From the NCBI GenBank assembly GCA_030435675.1, contig CM059624.1, positions 2,070,769 through 2,134,768 of the forward strand: a stretch of DNA of 64,000 nt. The letters run 5' to 3'. This DNA comes from Steinernema hermaphroditum. Its lineage: Eukaryota > Nematoda > Chromadorea > Rhabditida > Steinernematidae. Position numbers and translations under genes: made by a program. Shown here piece by piece: positions 1 through 8,700 of this stretch; position 1 is the stretch's first letter; every line of letters begins with the position of its first letter. A model generated the notes under the pieces. That model did not search any database. It saw only the letters and a list, made by a program, of their open reading frames with translations, and was not told where the DNA came from.

Positions 1-44
1 CTCTCGCACCCTAAGCGAGAATCATACCACTAGACCACTCAGCC
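1..44 (-). tRNA. tRNA-Pro(AGG), 5' part, cut by window edge
   Basis: The reverse complement matches the first 44 nt of the complete tRNA-Pro copies, from the GGCTGAG acceptor strand through the anticodon loop TTAGGGT. The 3' half lies left of the window. It is the left arm of the first head-to-head tRNA-Pro pair. Confidence 0.9.
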
Positions 45-148
45 GCGAGATCTGCACACCCCTAGAAGGAAAGTCCGCCGAGAGTTTCAATTAATTAGGT
101 CATCGATACCCCTGGAGGAGAAGATCATCGAGAAAGGAGGTCCACCAC

Positions 149-220
149 GGCTGAGTGGTCTAGTGGTATGATTCTCGCTTAGGGTGCGAGAGGTCCCGGG
201 ATCAATTCCCGGCTCAGCCC
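149..220 (+). tRNA. tRNA-Pro(AGG)
   Basis: This is a 72-nt cloverleaf. The acceptor GGCTGAG pairs with CTCAGCC and the discriminator is C. The anticodon stem CTCGC/GCGAG encloses TTAGGGT (anticodon AGG), and the T stem CCGGG/CCCGG encloses ATCAATT. T54 is replaced by A in this and every other copy in the window. A CAATTTTT Pol III terminator follows. Confidence 0.93.
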
Positions 221-398
221 GCAATTTTTCATTAAACGTTTTCTTGGCCGTCGTTTATCTGCACTCCGAACAAGATAAAGTCCTGCATCTCCATCTCTCC
301 AGCCATTCAAAGGCCATAAAACGACCACGACACCTTCGTCTCCAACACCCGTCTAATCACAAATTCAAAACACATAATTTCTCCCAAAATCCCTTTTT
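221..398 (+). repeat. Promoter-proximal duplicated segment, copy 1
   Basis: About 175 bp directly after the + tRNA-Pro is almost identical, with one or two differences, to 4130-4307, which occupies the same position after tRNA-Pro pair B. Both lie upstream of an RFamide-like gene. The sequence then diverges sharply, so the duplication or conversion tract ends here. Confidence 0.85.
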
Positions 399-433
399 TA
401 TTTTGTGACCATTCGACATGTCCTTTGGAACTG

Positions 434-440
434 TATATAA
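434..440 (+). promoter_or_regulatory. TATA box of RFamide-like gene 1
   Basis: TATATAA lies 52-58 bp upstream of the ATG at 492. TATATAAA occurs at similar spacing before the copies at 2657-2857 and 13982-14287. Confidence 0.6.
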
Positions 441-491
441 GCCGGCCGGCCCGAGTCCCTTCCATCAGTAGCTTCTCCACCCTTGTCCGCC

Positions 492-746
492 ATGAAGACT
501 CTCTTCGTCGTCCTTCTCGTATGCACTCCCTCCAAAAAGCCCACCGAAAAATCGATTTAGATCCTCGGCTTCGTCTTCGTCAATTCCTCTCCCGTCGTCA
601 AAGACTATGACAACTTCGACATCCCCGTTGATGTTCAAGCCCATGGAATCAACGCGGATTCTGACGTTGAGAACGAAAGTGCCCCTGAATGTTCTCCAGA
701 GCCGTGCCCCACGAGGCCCCGGAAAATTCTGATTCGGTTCGGTTAA
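492..746 (+). CDS. RFamide-like secreted peptide precursor 1
   Basis: Two exons (492-518 and 561-746) with a 42-nt GT-AG intron give a 70-aa precursor. Residues 1-19, starting MKTLFVVLL and running ILGFVFVNS across the splice, form a classic signal peptide. An acidic propeptide follows, then a basic RPRK stretch and the C-terminus ILIRFG-stop. The terminal G is the usual amide donor, so an ILIRF-amide is predicted. A TATA box lies at 434-440 and AATAAA at 786-791. Five other intact copies in the window share the signal exon, the intron position and the RFG end. The family resembles nematode FMRFamide-like peptides, but each gene has a single terminal RFG rather than many tandem peptides. Receptor and expression are unknown. 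The gene model is firm; the peptide role is inferred. Confidence 0.75.
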
Positions 747-851
747 TGACGTGGCTTGGCGTGAAATTATTCTGTGGTAGATAGAAATAAAGGTTTATGA
801 CGTATCCTCATTTAAATGATCTACATAGCGTTTCTGCCACAGCTCGATCAA

Positions 852-1479
852 TTGGGTTGGGACATGAAAAATGGCGCCACAGACATTGTCTATTTTCGCA
901 ATGTTTAGAGCCACGGCAAAACTGGTGTATGCGTGCCTCAGCGATGACGATCGGGTCCGAAATCGAAACGAGTCGAACTCGAAGGGACTCCAAAAATATT
1001 TTTAGGATTCGTCGAGTCGCGACTCCAATAAAAAACTGTCAGAAACCCCTTGTGTTCTAGGAATCCGGATGTTGGTCACAAAGTGGGCTGAAGTTGTACT
1101 TGTCAACGGCTAACTAACGGCTACATACTAGGGAACGCAAACCGGAACGAACCGGAATCAGTCTGAAGGTCCGGGGTTCGAATCCGCCCGCAGGCCAAAC
1201 TTGTTTTATGTACTTTTTCTGCACGTTTTTCCGCAGATTTAAATTTTGCTTACGTAGAATCAGACAGTGAAACAGTTTCCAGAATGTTATGCCAAGAAAA
1301 TACGAAAATAAAAAAGTTTTGCTCGCGGGTGGATTCGAACCCCGGACCTTCTGACTGATTCCGGTTCGTTCCGGTTTCCGTTCCGGTGCATCCCTACTAC
1401 ATACCTTGAGTAAAATGTTTATTTTTATGCTAACGAACGTTTATTGAAATGAGATGCCATTTTTGATGCTCCAACCCAA
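852..1479. mobile_element. Mariner-like element with nested hAT MITE
   Basis: The terminal inverted repeats are TTGGGTTGGGACATGAAAAA on the left and, reversed, TTGGGTTGGAGCATCAAAAA on the right, continuing into ATGGC. A TA dinucleotide follows the right end; the left target TA has decayed. There is no transposase ORF. Internal sequence around 1060-1120 matches 34016-34075 in the larger mariner-like copy at 33236-34150. The paralogous segment near 3340-3355 lacks the insertion and gives the empty site. The right end stops 3 bp before the stop codon of RFamide-like gene 2. Confidence 0.75.
1129..1396. mobile_element. hAT-type MITE with tRNA-like (B-box) inverted arms
   Basis: The element starts TAGGGA and ends TCCCTA and is flanked by a perfect 8-bp duplication, CTACATAC (1121-1128 and 1397-1404), as expected for hAT elements. 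The arms (about 1137-1191 and 1325-1380) are near-identical inverted repeats. Each contains GGTTCGAATCC, a perfect Pol III B box, preceded by a stretch resembling a tRNA-Met anticodon arm that has lost its anticodon loop. It is inserted inside the mariner-like element 852-1479. The mariner copy at 33236-34150 has the uninterrupted site near 34070. Confidence 0.75.
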
Positions 1480-1482
1480 TAT

Positions 1483-1737
1483 TTATCCAAAACGAATAAG
1501 AGGTGTAAAGGGAGGGGGAGTCGCCATATTTTTATTGTCAAACGGTTGTGGGATGATGGCACGGTCTACTTGATCGGGAAGAACTCCGAAACGGAGGAAC
1601 ATGTTCTTTGGATGTACCCCGAACATTCTGACGATGGCAGCGGAGTTGACGAAGACGAAGCCGAGGATCTAAATCGACTGTTTGGCGATCTGTTTTGGAA
1701 GAGTCCTTACGAGAAGAGCGAAGAAGAGAGTCTTCAT
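1483..1737 (-). CDS. RFamide-like secreted peptide precursor 2
   Basis: Exon 1 is 1711-1737 and exon 2 is 1483-1668, with a 42-nt intron between; the precursor is 70 aa. The signal peptide begins MKTLFFALL and continues ILGFVFVNS. The precursor contains an internal NMFLRFG and ends FTPLIRFG-stop. No dibasic site directly precedes the last peptide, so processing is uncertain. The mariner-like element ends 3 bp after the stop, so both nearby AATAAA signals lie inside transposon sequence. The exon lengths (27 and 186 nt) match copies 1 and 5 exactly. Confidence 0.72.
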
Positions 1738-1812
1738 GGTGGAAAGAGCCGAAGAAGCTTTTGGAGATGACGTGTAAGCTACAGTGTAAGGCACACTAAA
1801 TGATTTCAGCAG

Positions 1813-1869
1813 AGACAAAAACGAGATTGTGGGGGAATAATGAGTTTTGAATCTATGATTAGGCAGGTG
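1813..1869. repeat. Conserved 5'-flank block of the RFamide-like genes
   Basis: This block contains a TTTTGAATCTATGATTAGGC-type motif and recurs at 3691-3735, 14391-14440 and, without any adjacent coding exon, at 5322-5370. It lies upstream of the - strand copies, so whole gene-plus-promoter units were duplicated. Confidence 0.65.
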
Positions 1870-2000
1870 TTCAAGCAGAAAACAGTCGTATTGTGTGTTT
1901 CAGACGGCGCTTAAGTAATTAAGAAATTCGATATGGAATATGCTCTAATATGAAAATTTTCCGAGTTTCAAGTCCAAAACAACTGGCAGACTGCCTCCAG

Positions 2001-2352
2001 TCACGTACATCGTCGGGTCTTACATGCCGGATGCACCTATTGCTGTGTTCGCCATATATCAAAAGACGAACAAATCTCAGAAAGATGAATCCGTCCGATC
2101 ACGTTCTGTTAACTCGAACGTTTCCAATTGCTTAAGTACCATAGTAGGGATACATGCTGGATGTGGGGACACTCGCAGCTACTATACCAACATAGCGTCT
2201 CCACGATGTCATTTCCACTTTATGAAAAATGGCCAAATGTCGAAAAAATGACCGTTCCCGATACTGTATGCTTCCAAGTTGACTCCCCGAACGGCTCCCT
2301 AATTTGAGCTGCTTACTGTTCACAAGCACTCTCTTAGCTCTATCCAATCCAA
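2001..2352. repeat. Diverged mariner-family fragment
   Basis: About 340 bp align by eye with 33505-33890 inside the mariner-like element (shared blocks include TCCAA.GTTTCCAA.TG.TTAAGTAC and TCCACTTTATGAAAAA-like text). It ends in a decayed terminal repeat next to TATTTATCC, the same target context as the right end of the element at 1479. It is therefore a third, degenerate copy beside the decayed RFamide-like gene. Confidence 0.6.
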
Positions 2353-2357
2353 ACTAT

Positions 2358-2570
2358 TTATCCGAAACGAACAAGAGGTGTAGGGATAGCGATTGCCTCG
2401 AGACTTTCATTGTAAAACGGTTGCGGGGTAATAGCACGGTCTTCTTGATCGTCGAAACGGAGGAGCACGAGCAACGTCAAAACGGAGAAACGTGTTGTTA
2501 GGGAGTCCCTTGACCTTCTCGATCACTCTCGATATTCGCGACGACGGAAGCGCAGTTGGCGAAGACGTTC
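2358..2570 (-). pseudogene. Decayed RFamide-like precursor copy
   Basis: The - strand retains the exon 2 start (VFANCA...), a middle part related to gene 2 (DQEDRAI.PQPF) and the C-terminus IPTPLVRFG-stop. At least one frameshift separates the two ends. No signal-peptide exon is found upstream. Confidence 0.6.
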
Positions 2571-2656
2571 CTAGTAGCCCTATTCATAAGGTATTCATAT
2601 ACATTTCAGTAATTTTGAAACATTTATTTGTTTGGCTCTATCACGTCAGTGGATAT

Positions 2657-2857
2657 TTATCCGAATCGAACGGGACCCCGTGAGGTGCGTCCCCATTTGG
2701 ATGCGGCGCTCTTAGTGGTGGCCCTCTCGAAACGAAGAATGTGTTCCTCGACGACGGGAGCGCAGTTGACGAAGACGAAGCCGAGGATCTAAATCGAGTT
2801 TTCGGCGATCTGATTTGGAAGAGTTCTTACGAGAAGAGCGAAGAAGAGAGTCTTCAT
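2657..2857 (-). CDS. RFamide-like secreted peptide precursor 3 (short)
   Basis: Exon 1 is 2831-2857 and exon 2 is 2657-2788, giving 52 aa, the shortest family member. The signal peptide MKTLFFALL/ILGFVFVNC is followed by APVVEEHILRF and the C-terminus TSRGPVRFG-stop. The R before GPVRFG may serve as a monobasic cleavage site. A TATATAAA promoter element (- strand, 2908-2915) lies upstream, and AATAAA follows the stop on the - strand. The C-terminal third closely resembles the copy at 13982-14287 (KWGRTSRGPVRFG against RWGRTPRGPLRFG). Confidence 0.7.
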
Positions 2858-2907
2858 GGTGCACAAAGCCGAAGAAGCTTCTGATGGAGATAACTTGACG
2901 TGAACGG

Positions 2908-2915
2908 TTTATATA
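2908..2915 (-). promoter_or_regulatory. TATA box of RFamide-like gene 3
   Basis: TATATAAA on the - strand, about 50 bp upstream of the ATG at 2857. Confidence 0.5.
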
Positions 2916-2966
2916 CAGTACCGCGGGCTACGGTATAATGTCTAGCGATTCTCGCACTCGGTAGAC

Positions 2967-3158
2967 TCATCCAAAACGGGTGAGGGGTGGAGAGAAAGTC
3001 GCAACAATTTCATTGGTTTAATGATCGAAACGGAGAAACATGTTCTAATGACGTCCCTTGACCTTCTCGATCACACTCGATATTTCCAACGACGGGAGCG
3101 GAGTTGACGAAACCGACGATCTAAATCGCGTCTTTGAGACGACTAAGAGAGTTTTCAC
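2967..3158 (-). pseudogene. Decayed RFamide-like precursor copy
   Basis: The signal exon survives as GTGAAAACTCTCTTAGTCG, with the ATG changed to GTG. Exon 2 still starts IVGFVNSAPVV and the far end still reads PPLTRFG-stop, but the frames no longer match. Confidence 0.6.
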
Positions 3159-3216
3159 GTCGGATAAAGCTCTTGTTTTGGCGCAACGTCGAAACAGAGA
3201 AGCGCAACGATATCAA

Positions 3217-3261
3217 CTTGATGCTGTCCGTAGGAGAATCTTGATGCGATTCGGTAAATGA
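3217..3261 (+). pseudogene. 3' tail of an RFamide-like precursor (ILMRFGK)
   Basis: The + strand reads VRRRILMRFGK-stop followed by AATAAAGGTTTATGACG, which matches the 3' end of gene 1 (RKILIRFG-stop, AATAAAGGTTTATGACG). No signal exon is present upstream; the preceding bases are antisense to a decayed - strand copy. It is a truncated tail, although a non-canonical upstream exon cannot be excluded. Confidence 0.5.
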
Positions 3262-3348
3262 CTGATGTGAGTTGATTCTTAGCAGATTAAAATAAAGGTT
3301 TATGACGCATTCTCATTACAATGAATAACATTTTTGGAACAGCTCGAT

Positions 3349-3576
3349 TTATCCAAAGCGAACCAAGGGTGGAAGGATAGTGACTTTGGTAACACTTTCA
3401 TAATTTTCTTCATCGGGAAAAGAGTCAAAACGGAGGAACATGTTCTCAGGACCACTCTTGACCTTCTCGACGACAGGAGCGGAATTGACGAAGACGAAGC
3501 CGAGTATCTAAATCGAGTTTTTGGAGATGTGTCATGAGAGACTGCCTACGAGAAGGACGACGAAGAGAGTCTTCAT
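3349..3576 (-). CDS. RFamide-like secreted peptide precursor 4
   Basis: Exon 1 is 3550-3576 and exon 2 is 3349-3507, with a 42-nt intron; the precursor is 61 aa. Signal peptide MKTLFVVLL/ILGFVFVNS. It has an internal NMFLRF followed by D, so that site cannot be amidated, and it ends ILPPLVRFG-stop. The gene is tail-to-tail with the ILMRFGK fragment. The intergenic stretch is the uninterrupted counterpart of the site where mariner 852-1479 sits between genes 1 and 2. Confidence 0.72.
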
Positions 3577-3873
3577 GGCGGAGAGAGTGACAGAAGAGTG
3601 TGGTTGAAATAGTGTGAAATATGCTGCATGCGTCTCTCGTATTTCCTGCCGAACGGCCATAAAATGATTTTGGGGAAGAACGAAAATGAGATTTTTGGAG
3701 ATGTAATGTGTTTTGAATCTATGGTGAGCCAGGTGTGGGAGCCGAAAGCCGACGTTTTATGGGATGGAATAGAGAATCCCCGACGTAGCCGAATTCCAGC
3801 GTTTTTACGCTCCAAAGCTTTCTACGTACCTTCGAAACAGATAAATGTTGTCCGTATTTTGAGGTAAAAGTTT

Positions 3874-3945
3874 GGGCTGAGCCGGGGATTGATCCCGGGA
3901 CCTCTCGCACCCTAAGCGAGAATCATACCACTAGACCACTCAGCC
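3874..3945 (-). tRNA. tRNA-Pro(AGG)
   Basis: Complete 72-nt cloverleaf, T loop ATCAATC. Left arm of pair B. The rightward partner starts 112 bp away. Confidence 0.93.
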
Positions 3946-4057
3946 ATGAGATATACCCATCCCTGAAGGGAAAGTCCGTCGAGAGTTTCAATTAATTAGG
4001 TCATCGATAGGAGAAGATCCCTGGAGGAGAAGATCATCGAGAAAGGAATCCCACCAC

Positions 4058-4129
4058 GGCTGAGTGGTCTAGTGGTATGATTCTCGCTTAGGGTGCGAGA
4101 GGTCCCGGGATCAATTCCCGGCTCAGCCC
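4058..4129 (+). tRNA. tRNA-Pro(AGG)
   Basis: 72 nt, T loop ATCAATT as in the + copy at 149-220. The other complete copies have ATCAATC. GCAATTTTTC terminator follows. Confidence 0.93.
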
Positions 4130-4307
4130 GCAATTTTTCATTAAACGTTTTCTTGGCCGTCGTTTATCTGCACTCCGAACAAGATAAAGTCCTGCATCTC
4201 CATCTCTCCAGTCATTCAAAGGCCATAAAACGACCACGACACCTTCGTCTCCAACACCCGTCTAATCACAAATTCAAAACACATAATTTCTCCCAAAATC
4301 CCATTTT
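4130..4307 (+). repeat. Promoter-proximal duplicated segment, copy 2
   Basis: Near-identical to 221-398. See that entry. Confidence 0.85.
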
Positions 4308-4409
4308 TCGATCATAAAATAAACTATATCATTCTATCGGATGCCGGCGCCTTTATATTATCCCATCCAGTCTTCCTATCTACTAACAGCACCTTCAGCT
4401 CTGTCCGTC

Positions 4410-4666
4410 ATGAAGACTCTTTTTGTCGTCCTTCTCGTAGGAATCTACCCAAAAAAAACCTTTCTAGAAAGCCACTTCAGATCCTGAGCTCTGCCTTCGT
4501 CGGCTCCGTTCCTGTCACTGATGATAGCACAACTTTCAGCGATTCGGACGCCATGCATCCTCCGATGAACACAATTCTTCGTTCTCATCTTCCTGGTCAC
4601 TTCGACACCGAGGCTGCAAAGCGTTTCAACATCACCGACAGTGACCTTCTTCTTCGTTTTGGCTGA
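4410..4666 (+). CDS. RFamide-like secreted peptide precursor 5
   Basis: Exons 4410-4436 and 4481-4666 with a 44-nt intron give 70 aa. Signal peptide MKTLFVVLL/ILSSAFVGS. The precursor holds a clear dibasic KR followed by FNITDSDLLLRFG-stop, giving a predicted 12-residue amidated peptide. This is the best-formed neuropeptide precursor of the family. AATAAA lies at 4690-4695. tRNA-Pro pair B is upstream and pair C immediately downstream. Confidence 0.78.
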
Positions 4667-4795
4667 TTTTGCAACAGATGCAAAAGGAAAATAAACTAAT
4701 TGAGTGTGGTACCCGTGTAAATTATGAAGAGAGCCCTTCAGATCAAGAAGCATGCCTGATTCCGTCCTCAGTGAATACTATAGAAAAAAAGTATC

Positions 4796-4867
4796 GGGCT
4801 GAGCCGGGGATTGATCCCGGGACCTCTCGCACCCTAAGCGAGAATCATACCACTAGACCACTCAGCC
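4796..4867 (-). tRNA. tRNA-Pro(AGG)
   Basis: Complete 72-nt copy; left arm of pair C. Confidence 0.93.
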
Positions 4868-4971
4868 GCGGTGGTCTTCTTTTCTCGATGATCCTCTCCT
4901 CCAGGGGTATCAATGACCTAATTAATTGAAACTCTCGGCGGACTTTTCTTTTAGGGATGAGCAGATCTCAT

Positions 4972-5043
4972 GGCTGAGTGGTCTAGTGGTATGATTCTCG
5001 CTTAGGGTGCGAGAGGTCCCGGGATCAATCCCCGGCTCAGCCC
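4972..5043 (+). tRNA. tRNA-Pro(AGG)
   Basis: Complete 72-nt copy, right arm of pair C, followed by GAATTTTTA. Confidence 0.93.
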
Positions 5044-5791
5044 GAATTTTTAAGCGAGCCCTCTCTAAAGGGATATTTCCAGGCTCCTTTGAAGTAGACC
5101 GCACTGATCATCATAACATTAGTCAAAGGGTCTATGTCACCTTCATGGAGAAAATTCTTTTTCTCAGAAGCTTCTTCACCGTCTTGTGCCACCATCGGCG
5201 CCAGCTAGGAGGACAGCCAATGATATTACAGAACGTTGAACAAGCGACTGAAGTGTTCTGCAGCGCTGAGAGTTCTTCAAGTAGTTTGAGAGAAAAGTTT
5301 GTGATTCGAGAATACTCTTCAGCTTTTTTTGGAGATATAATGTGTTTAGAATCCTTGATTAGGCAGGTGCATGTTTCGAACGCGAATTTTTTATTGGTTT
5401 TGAAGCACTACTAGTCGATATCGGAGAGATAGAGACAAGTATTTTGAAAAGAACTCCAATGAGGAAACCGCGAAGTCTTAGTGGCAGATAGAACTGCCGA
5501 CTAGTCAATTGAGGAAAGGATGAATCGGCATCGGGAAAGCTTCCAAGCATCCTAGAAAAAGTTGTATCCAGAAACACCATGTCCACATCTTCCGGCACTT
5601 TGCAGCAACGGTGCAACGAAAACGACAGCCGTCACATAGTGAAGATAGCAACAGCGGTCATCAGTCTCACCAAAACATAAGGGCACCGGACGTCGCCATC
5701 GTTACTGCCCAAGAGATAACGGACTGAGAAACGTCGCCTTGAGAATACCGATCTACTGGATGTGAGAATGAACAGCGATGCAAAGTTTTTT
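5044..5791. other. Intergenic; relic of RFamide-like 5' flank
   Basis: No credible gene is seen. Bases 5322-5370 match the 5'-flank block of the RFamide-like genes without a neighbouring signal exon, so a former copy has probably been lost here. Confidence 0.5.
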
Positions 5792-8700
5792 TTATTCAAG
5801 GATCTCTTTCAGCATTACCGGTATCAACATAAACATCCTTGCTGAACGATTTGTACAATAGAGATACTACGAAACCCGTAATTATATCACCGTCGGTGGT
5901 TCAGTGCAGTCTCGCCCGTTTTGTCGGTCCGCTACCATGGTTCGGCGCACACTTTGTTTTCGTACCTGAAATAGATAAAGCTAAAGCGGGTTGTTTGTGT
6001 GATCGATCTGCACGATGCTTCTGCGCATCTGAAAACTGGGTGCTTAAAATAACACCTCCTCACTTCACCAACGCAATGTCAAGCCGGAAGATTAACAGTA
6101 AACTGCTGAACGACGCAGATAGATCAACATCCTTACCGTGGTCATCTTCAGCATTTAAGCCCTTCGTTGATCCGTCGTACCGATTGTGAACTGTAAAAAA
6201 GTTTGCGATGAACGTTAGAAAGAAGGTATTTTTACCTTTGTTTTCTCTGTGAGATCCGTTTCCGAGCTTGCTGAGAACAACTCCGTTCGAGGATGCTGCA
6301 GGTTCATTGAACGGAGGGGCGTAAAACTTGCTTGGGTTGAACGGCTTCATACAATTTCGCTCATCCCCAAATTTAAACTCTGGAAGGGCCGGCAGGCTGA
6401 GTCTGCTTTCTCTCAGCGTTCGCTGTCTATGAGCCCATTCCCTCCAGTGCTCAACAATTTCTCTTATCAGGGGCTTGTTCATCGCATTCTCTTCAGCCGT
6501 TCTGCGTCGAACCTAAAAACTTCGATAAAGAGATTCTACTAGGAAGCGCAGTATTACAATTTCGTCTAGTATCTTTGTTGCACCAGCAGGGTCAGCATAA
6601 AACGGTCCCACGTAGCCCAACTCAACGGGTTGCTCGAACTCAATTCCGCGGTTCACATTTTCAAAGTATGTGCCAAAGCGCTCCCATCTCCGTTTTCTGG
6701 CGAGTGAAGTCAGCATACGATTCTTCCACAGCATAGCATAACGAATCACCCTCTCCTTCAATCTAAAGGACGACTAGAAGAGGTGCGGATCAAAAGAAGC
6801 ACTGACCTTGTGACAAGAATCTGCTCGCTGATTTCCTTGAGATCGTTTAAAACATCCACCACATTGTGCTTGAAGATAGAAGAACAGATTTGATCTATTT
6901 GTGCAGAAACTACTTCTTCGATAAACTTATTGCTAATAGTGGGAACTACTTCCAGTACGAACTTCTCTTTTCTTTCCTTGTGTGCATCACTAAATACCAT
7001 GATTAGCAAACACATTTAGAGAACAAGCTTTTACCTGACTGTTCTTTCACTTGCAGCGGCTACGACAGTGTCCGTAGCCGATTCAAAGAATTTCGAAAAC
7101 ATTGATGTGCTAAGTTCTTCAATCAACTTTTCTCGCTGTTGCTTAGCCTGTTCGATCTTTTCGGCTCTTTCGCGCAGCTGCTTCTCAATCTTCTCCTTGA
7201 TCTGAGCCTCTCTGAGATAAATCGAACATTTAACATACAGATGAGGGACTTCAAGCTTACCTCCTCGCTGCCTCAATCTCTTTCTCCTTAGCCACGCGAG
7301 CAGCTTCCTCCGCTTTCTGTTTAGCGGCCCTCTCGTCAGCCGCCTTAGCCATCAGCAACCTTTCCTTCTCTTGTTCATCCTTAGAAATGAGAAACGTAGT
7401 CGTAGTTGTTAGACAATATCGCTTACAGCCTTCTGCTTCGTAGTAGTGAAAGAGAACACAGGCTTCATAAAACCGAATGTCTTGGACACAGTTGACACCT
7501 CATTCTGAGCAGGTTTCGGCTTCGGTTGCTCGCCGCTGAACAGGGACGACAGTGGCTTCGGCGCCGAGTCCTCTTTTTTAATAGAGTTGAAGGAGAACCC
7601 TGTTTGGAACTTAAATGACGCCAGCGGTTGCGGCTCGCTCTTTGGAGGCTCTGCGCCTTTGGAAGTACCGGCACTCAAGAAGTTCAACGAAGAACGAGCA
7701 GGAGCGTCGGTTGGCGGAGGCGAAGGCGGAGCACTGCTCTGTAGACGACCGAAGGCGTCTTCGAGGACAGGATCGTTCACATAGCGACTGGTCTTGCTGT
7801 CGAAGGAGTTCGTTACCACTTGTGAGGGAACGTTCACGGGCACATCCGATCCACTGAGAATTGCGAGTAGGGACTCGGTGGTCATCCCATCGATCCATCC
7901 AGTCTTCTTCAGGGTTTGGGCGGGAATGTCCGTGACTTTTCGAATTTCGATGTTTGGTGGACTATCGTCTAGCAATGAAAGGCCGAACTGCGATATAAAG
8001 TCCGCAGCACTATTTTCATCGTCAAATGCCAAGACATTGGTGAGCGACGACAAAGGATACTGAAACAGAAGACGTAAATTCAGCTAAAACGGTTTGTATT
8101 ACCTTTCCACGATAAGCAGATGTTATGCTTATTATCGCATTTGCTCTGACTTCAGAAAAAAAACGGTGTAGAAGGCATGCCTAATCGGTAGATATTAGCT
8201 TTCTTTCCCAAAAAACAGCGATACCTCTAAATACGTTGCTTGACGCCAGATGAGTCGGAAGAACTTGACATAGTTATTTGTATTGAAGGCCAGAAAGACT
8301 TGCACTGCCCATTTCAACGGCTGCGACTCACGCACCTCAGACCTCAGAGTATACATCTGTTGAAGGATGTTAGAGTCTCTGATGTTCAGAAGGACGTCAT
8401 AACAGCGGAATTCGGCCTCCGACGGCAGAAAAATGTTCTTCTTAGCGAGGTCCTCATACATGTGCCGTAGACTTTGCAGGCATTTTGAGAGATTCTCGGT
8501 GTTCATCTTCTGATCGAACGCGCCAGGCTCCACCTCGCAGAACTGATGGGCAGCATAGATGTGAATTCTGCAACACTTCTCCAGGATGTCTACAGCGACA
8601 TGGCTTATAATCTTCTGCTGAGTGAGTTCTTTCCGCACTGCTCGCGTCCTGCTCCACACGAAGTCATACCACTGCGCAGCTTCATGGGACGAAACATGTC

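Larger units (their letters stand above)
1..220. repeat. tRNA-Pro head-to-head pair element, copy A (partial)
   Basis: Two divergent tRNA-Pro genes flank a 104-bp spacer (45-148). The spacer shares a core with five other copies in the window (GAGAGTTTCAATTAATTAGG...CATCGA...). It lies about 270 bp upstream of the first RFamide-like gene. Confidence 0.85.
3874..4129. repeat. tRNA-Pro head-to-head pair element, copy B
   Basis: Spacer 3946-4057 (112 bp). Compared with the 104-bp spacers it carries an extra 8-bp block after CATCGAT (AGGAGAAG-type), shared only with copy E. It lies directly upstream of RFamide-like gene 5. Confidence 0.85.
4796..5043. repeat. tRNA-Pro head-to-head pair element, copy C
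   Basis: 104-bp spacer (4868-4971) in the opposite orientation to copies A, B, D and E. The element as a whole is inverted. Confidence 0.85.

Noticed and set aside
184..408. Repeated open frames beginning [13 protein letters not shown] at 184, 3719, 4093, 5007 and 20698, and [24 protein letters not shown] frames on the other strand
   Set aside because: These are translations of tRNA-Pro sequence and flanks, not proteins; the identical peptide in each copy simply reflects the tRNA.
1546..1770. + strand open frame of 74 codons
   Set aside because: It is the antisense of RFamide-like gene 2; the - strand has signal peptide, splice sites and conserved RFG end.
3058..3261. Whole 67-codon + frame ending in ILMRFGK as one gene
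   Set aside because: Its first half is antisense to a decayed family copy and has no signal peptide; only the tail is homologous to gene 1.
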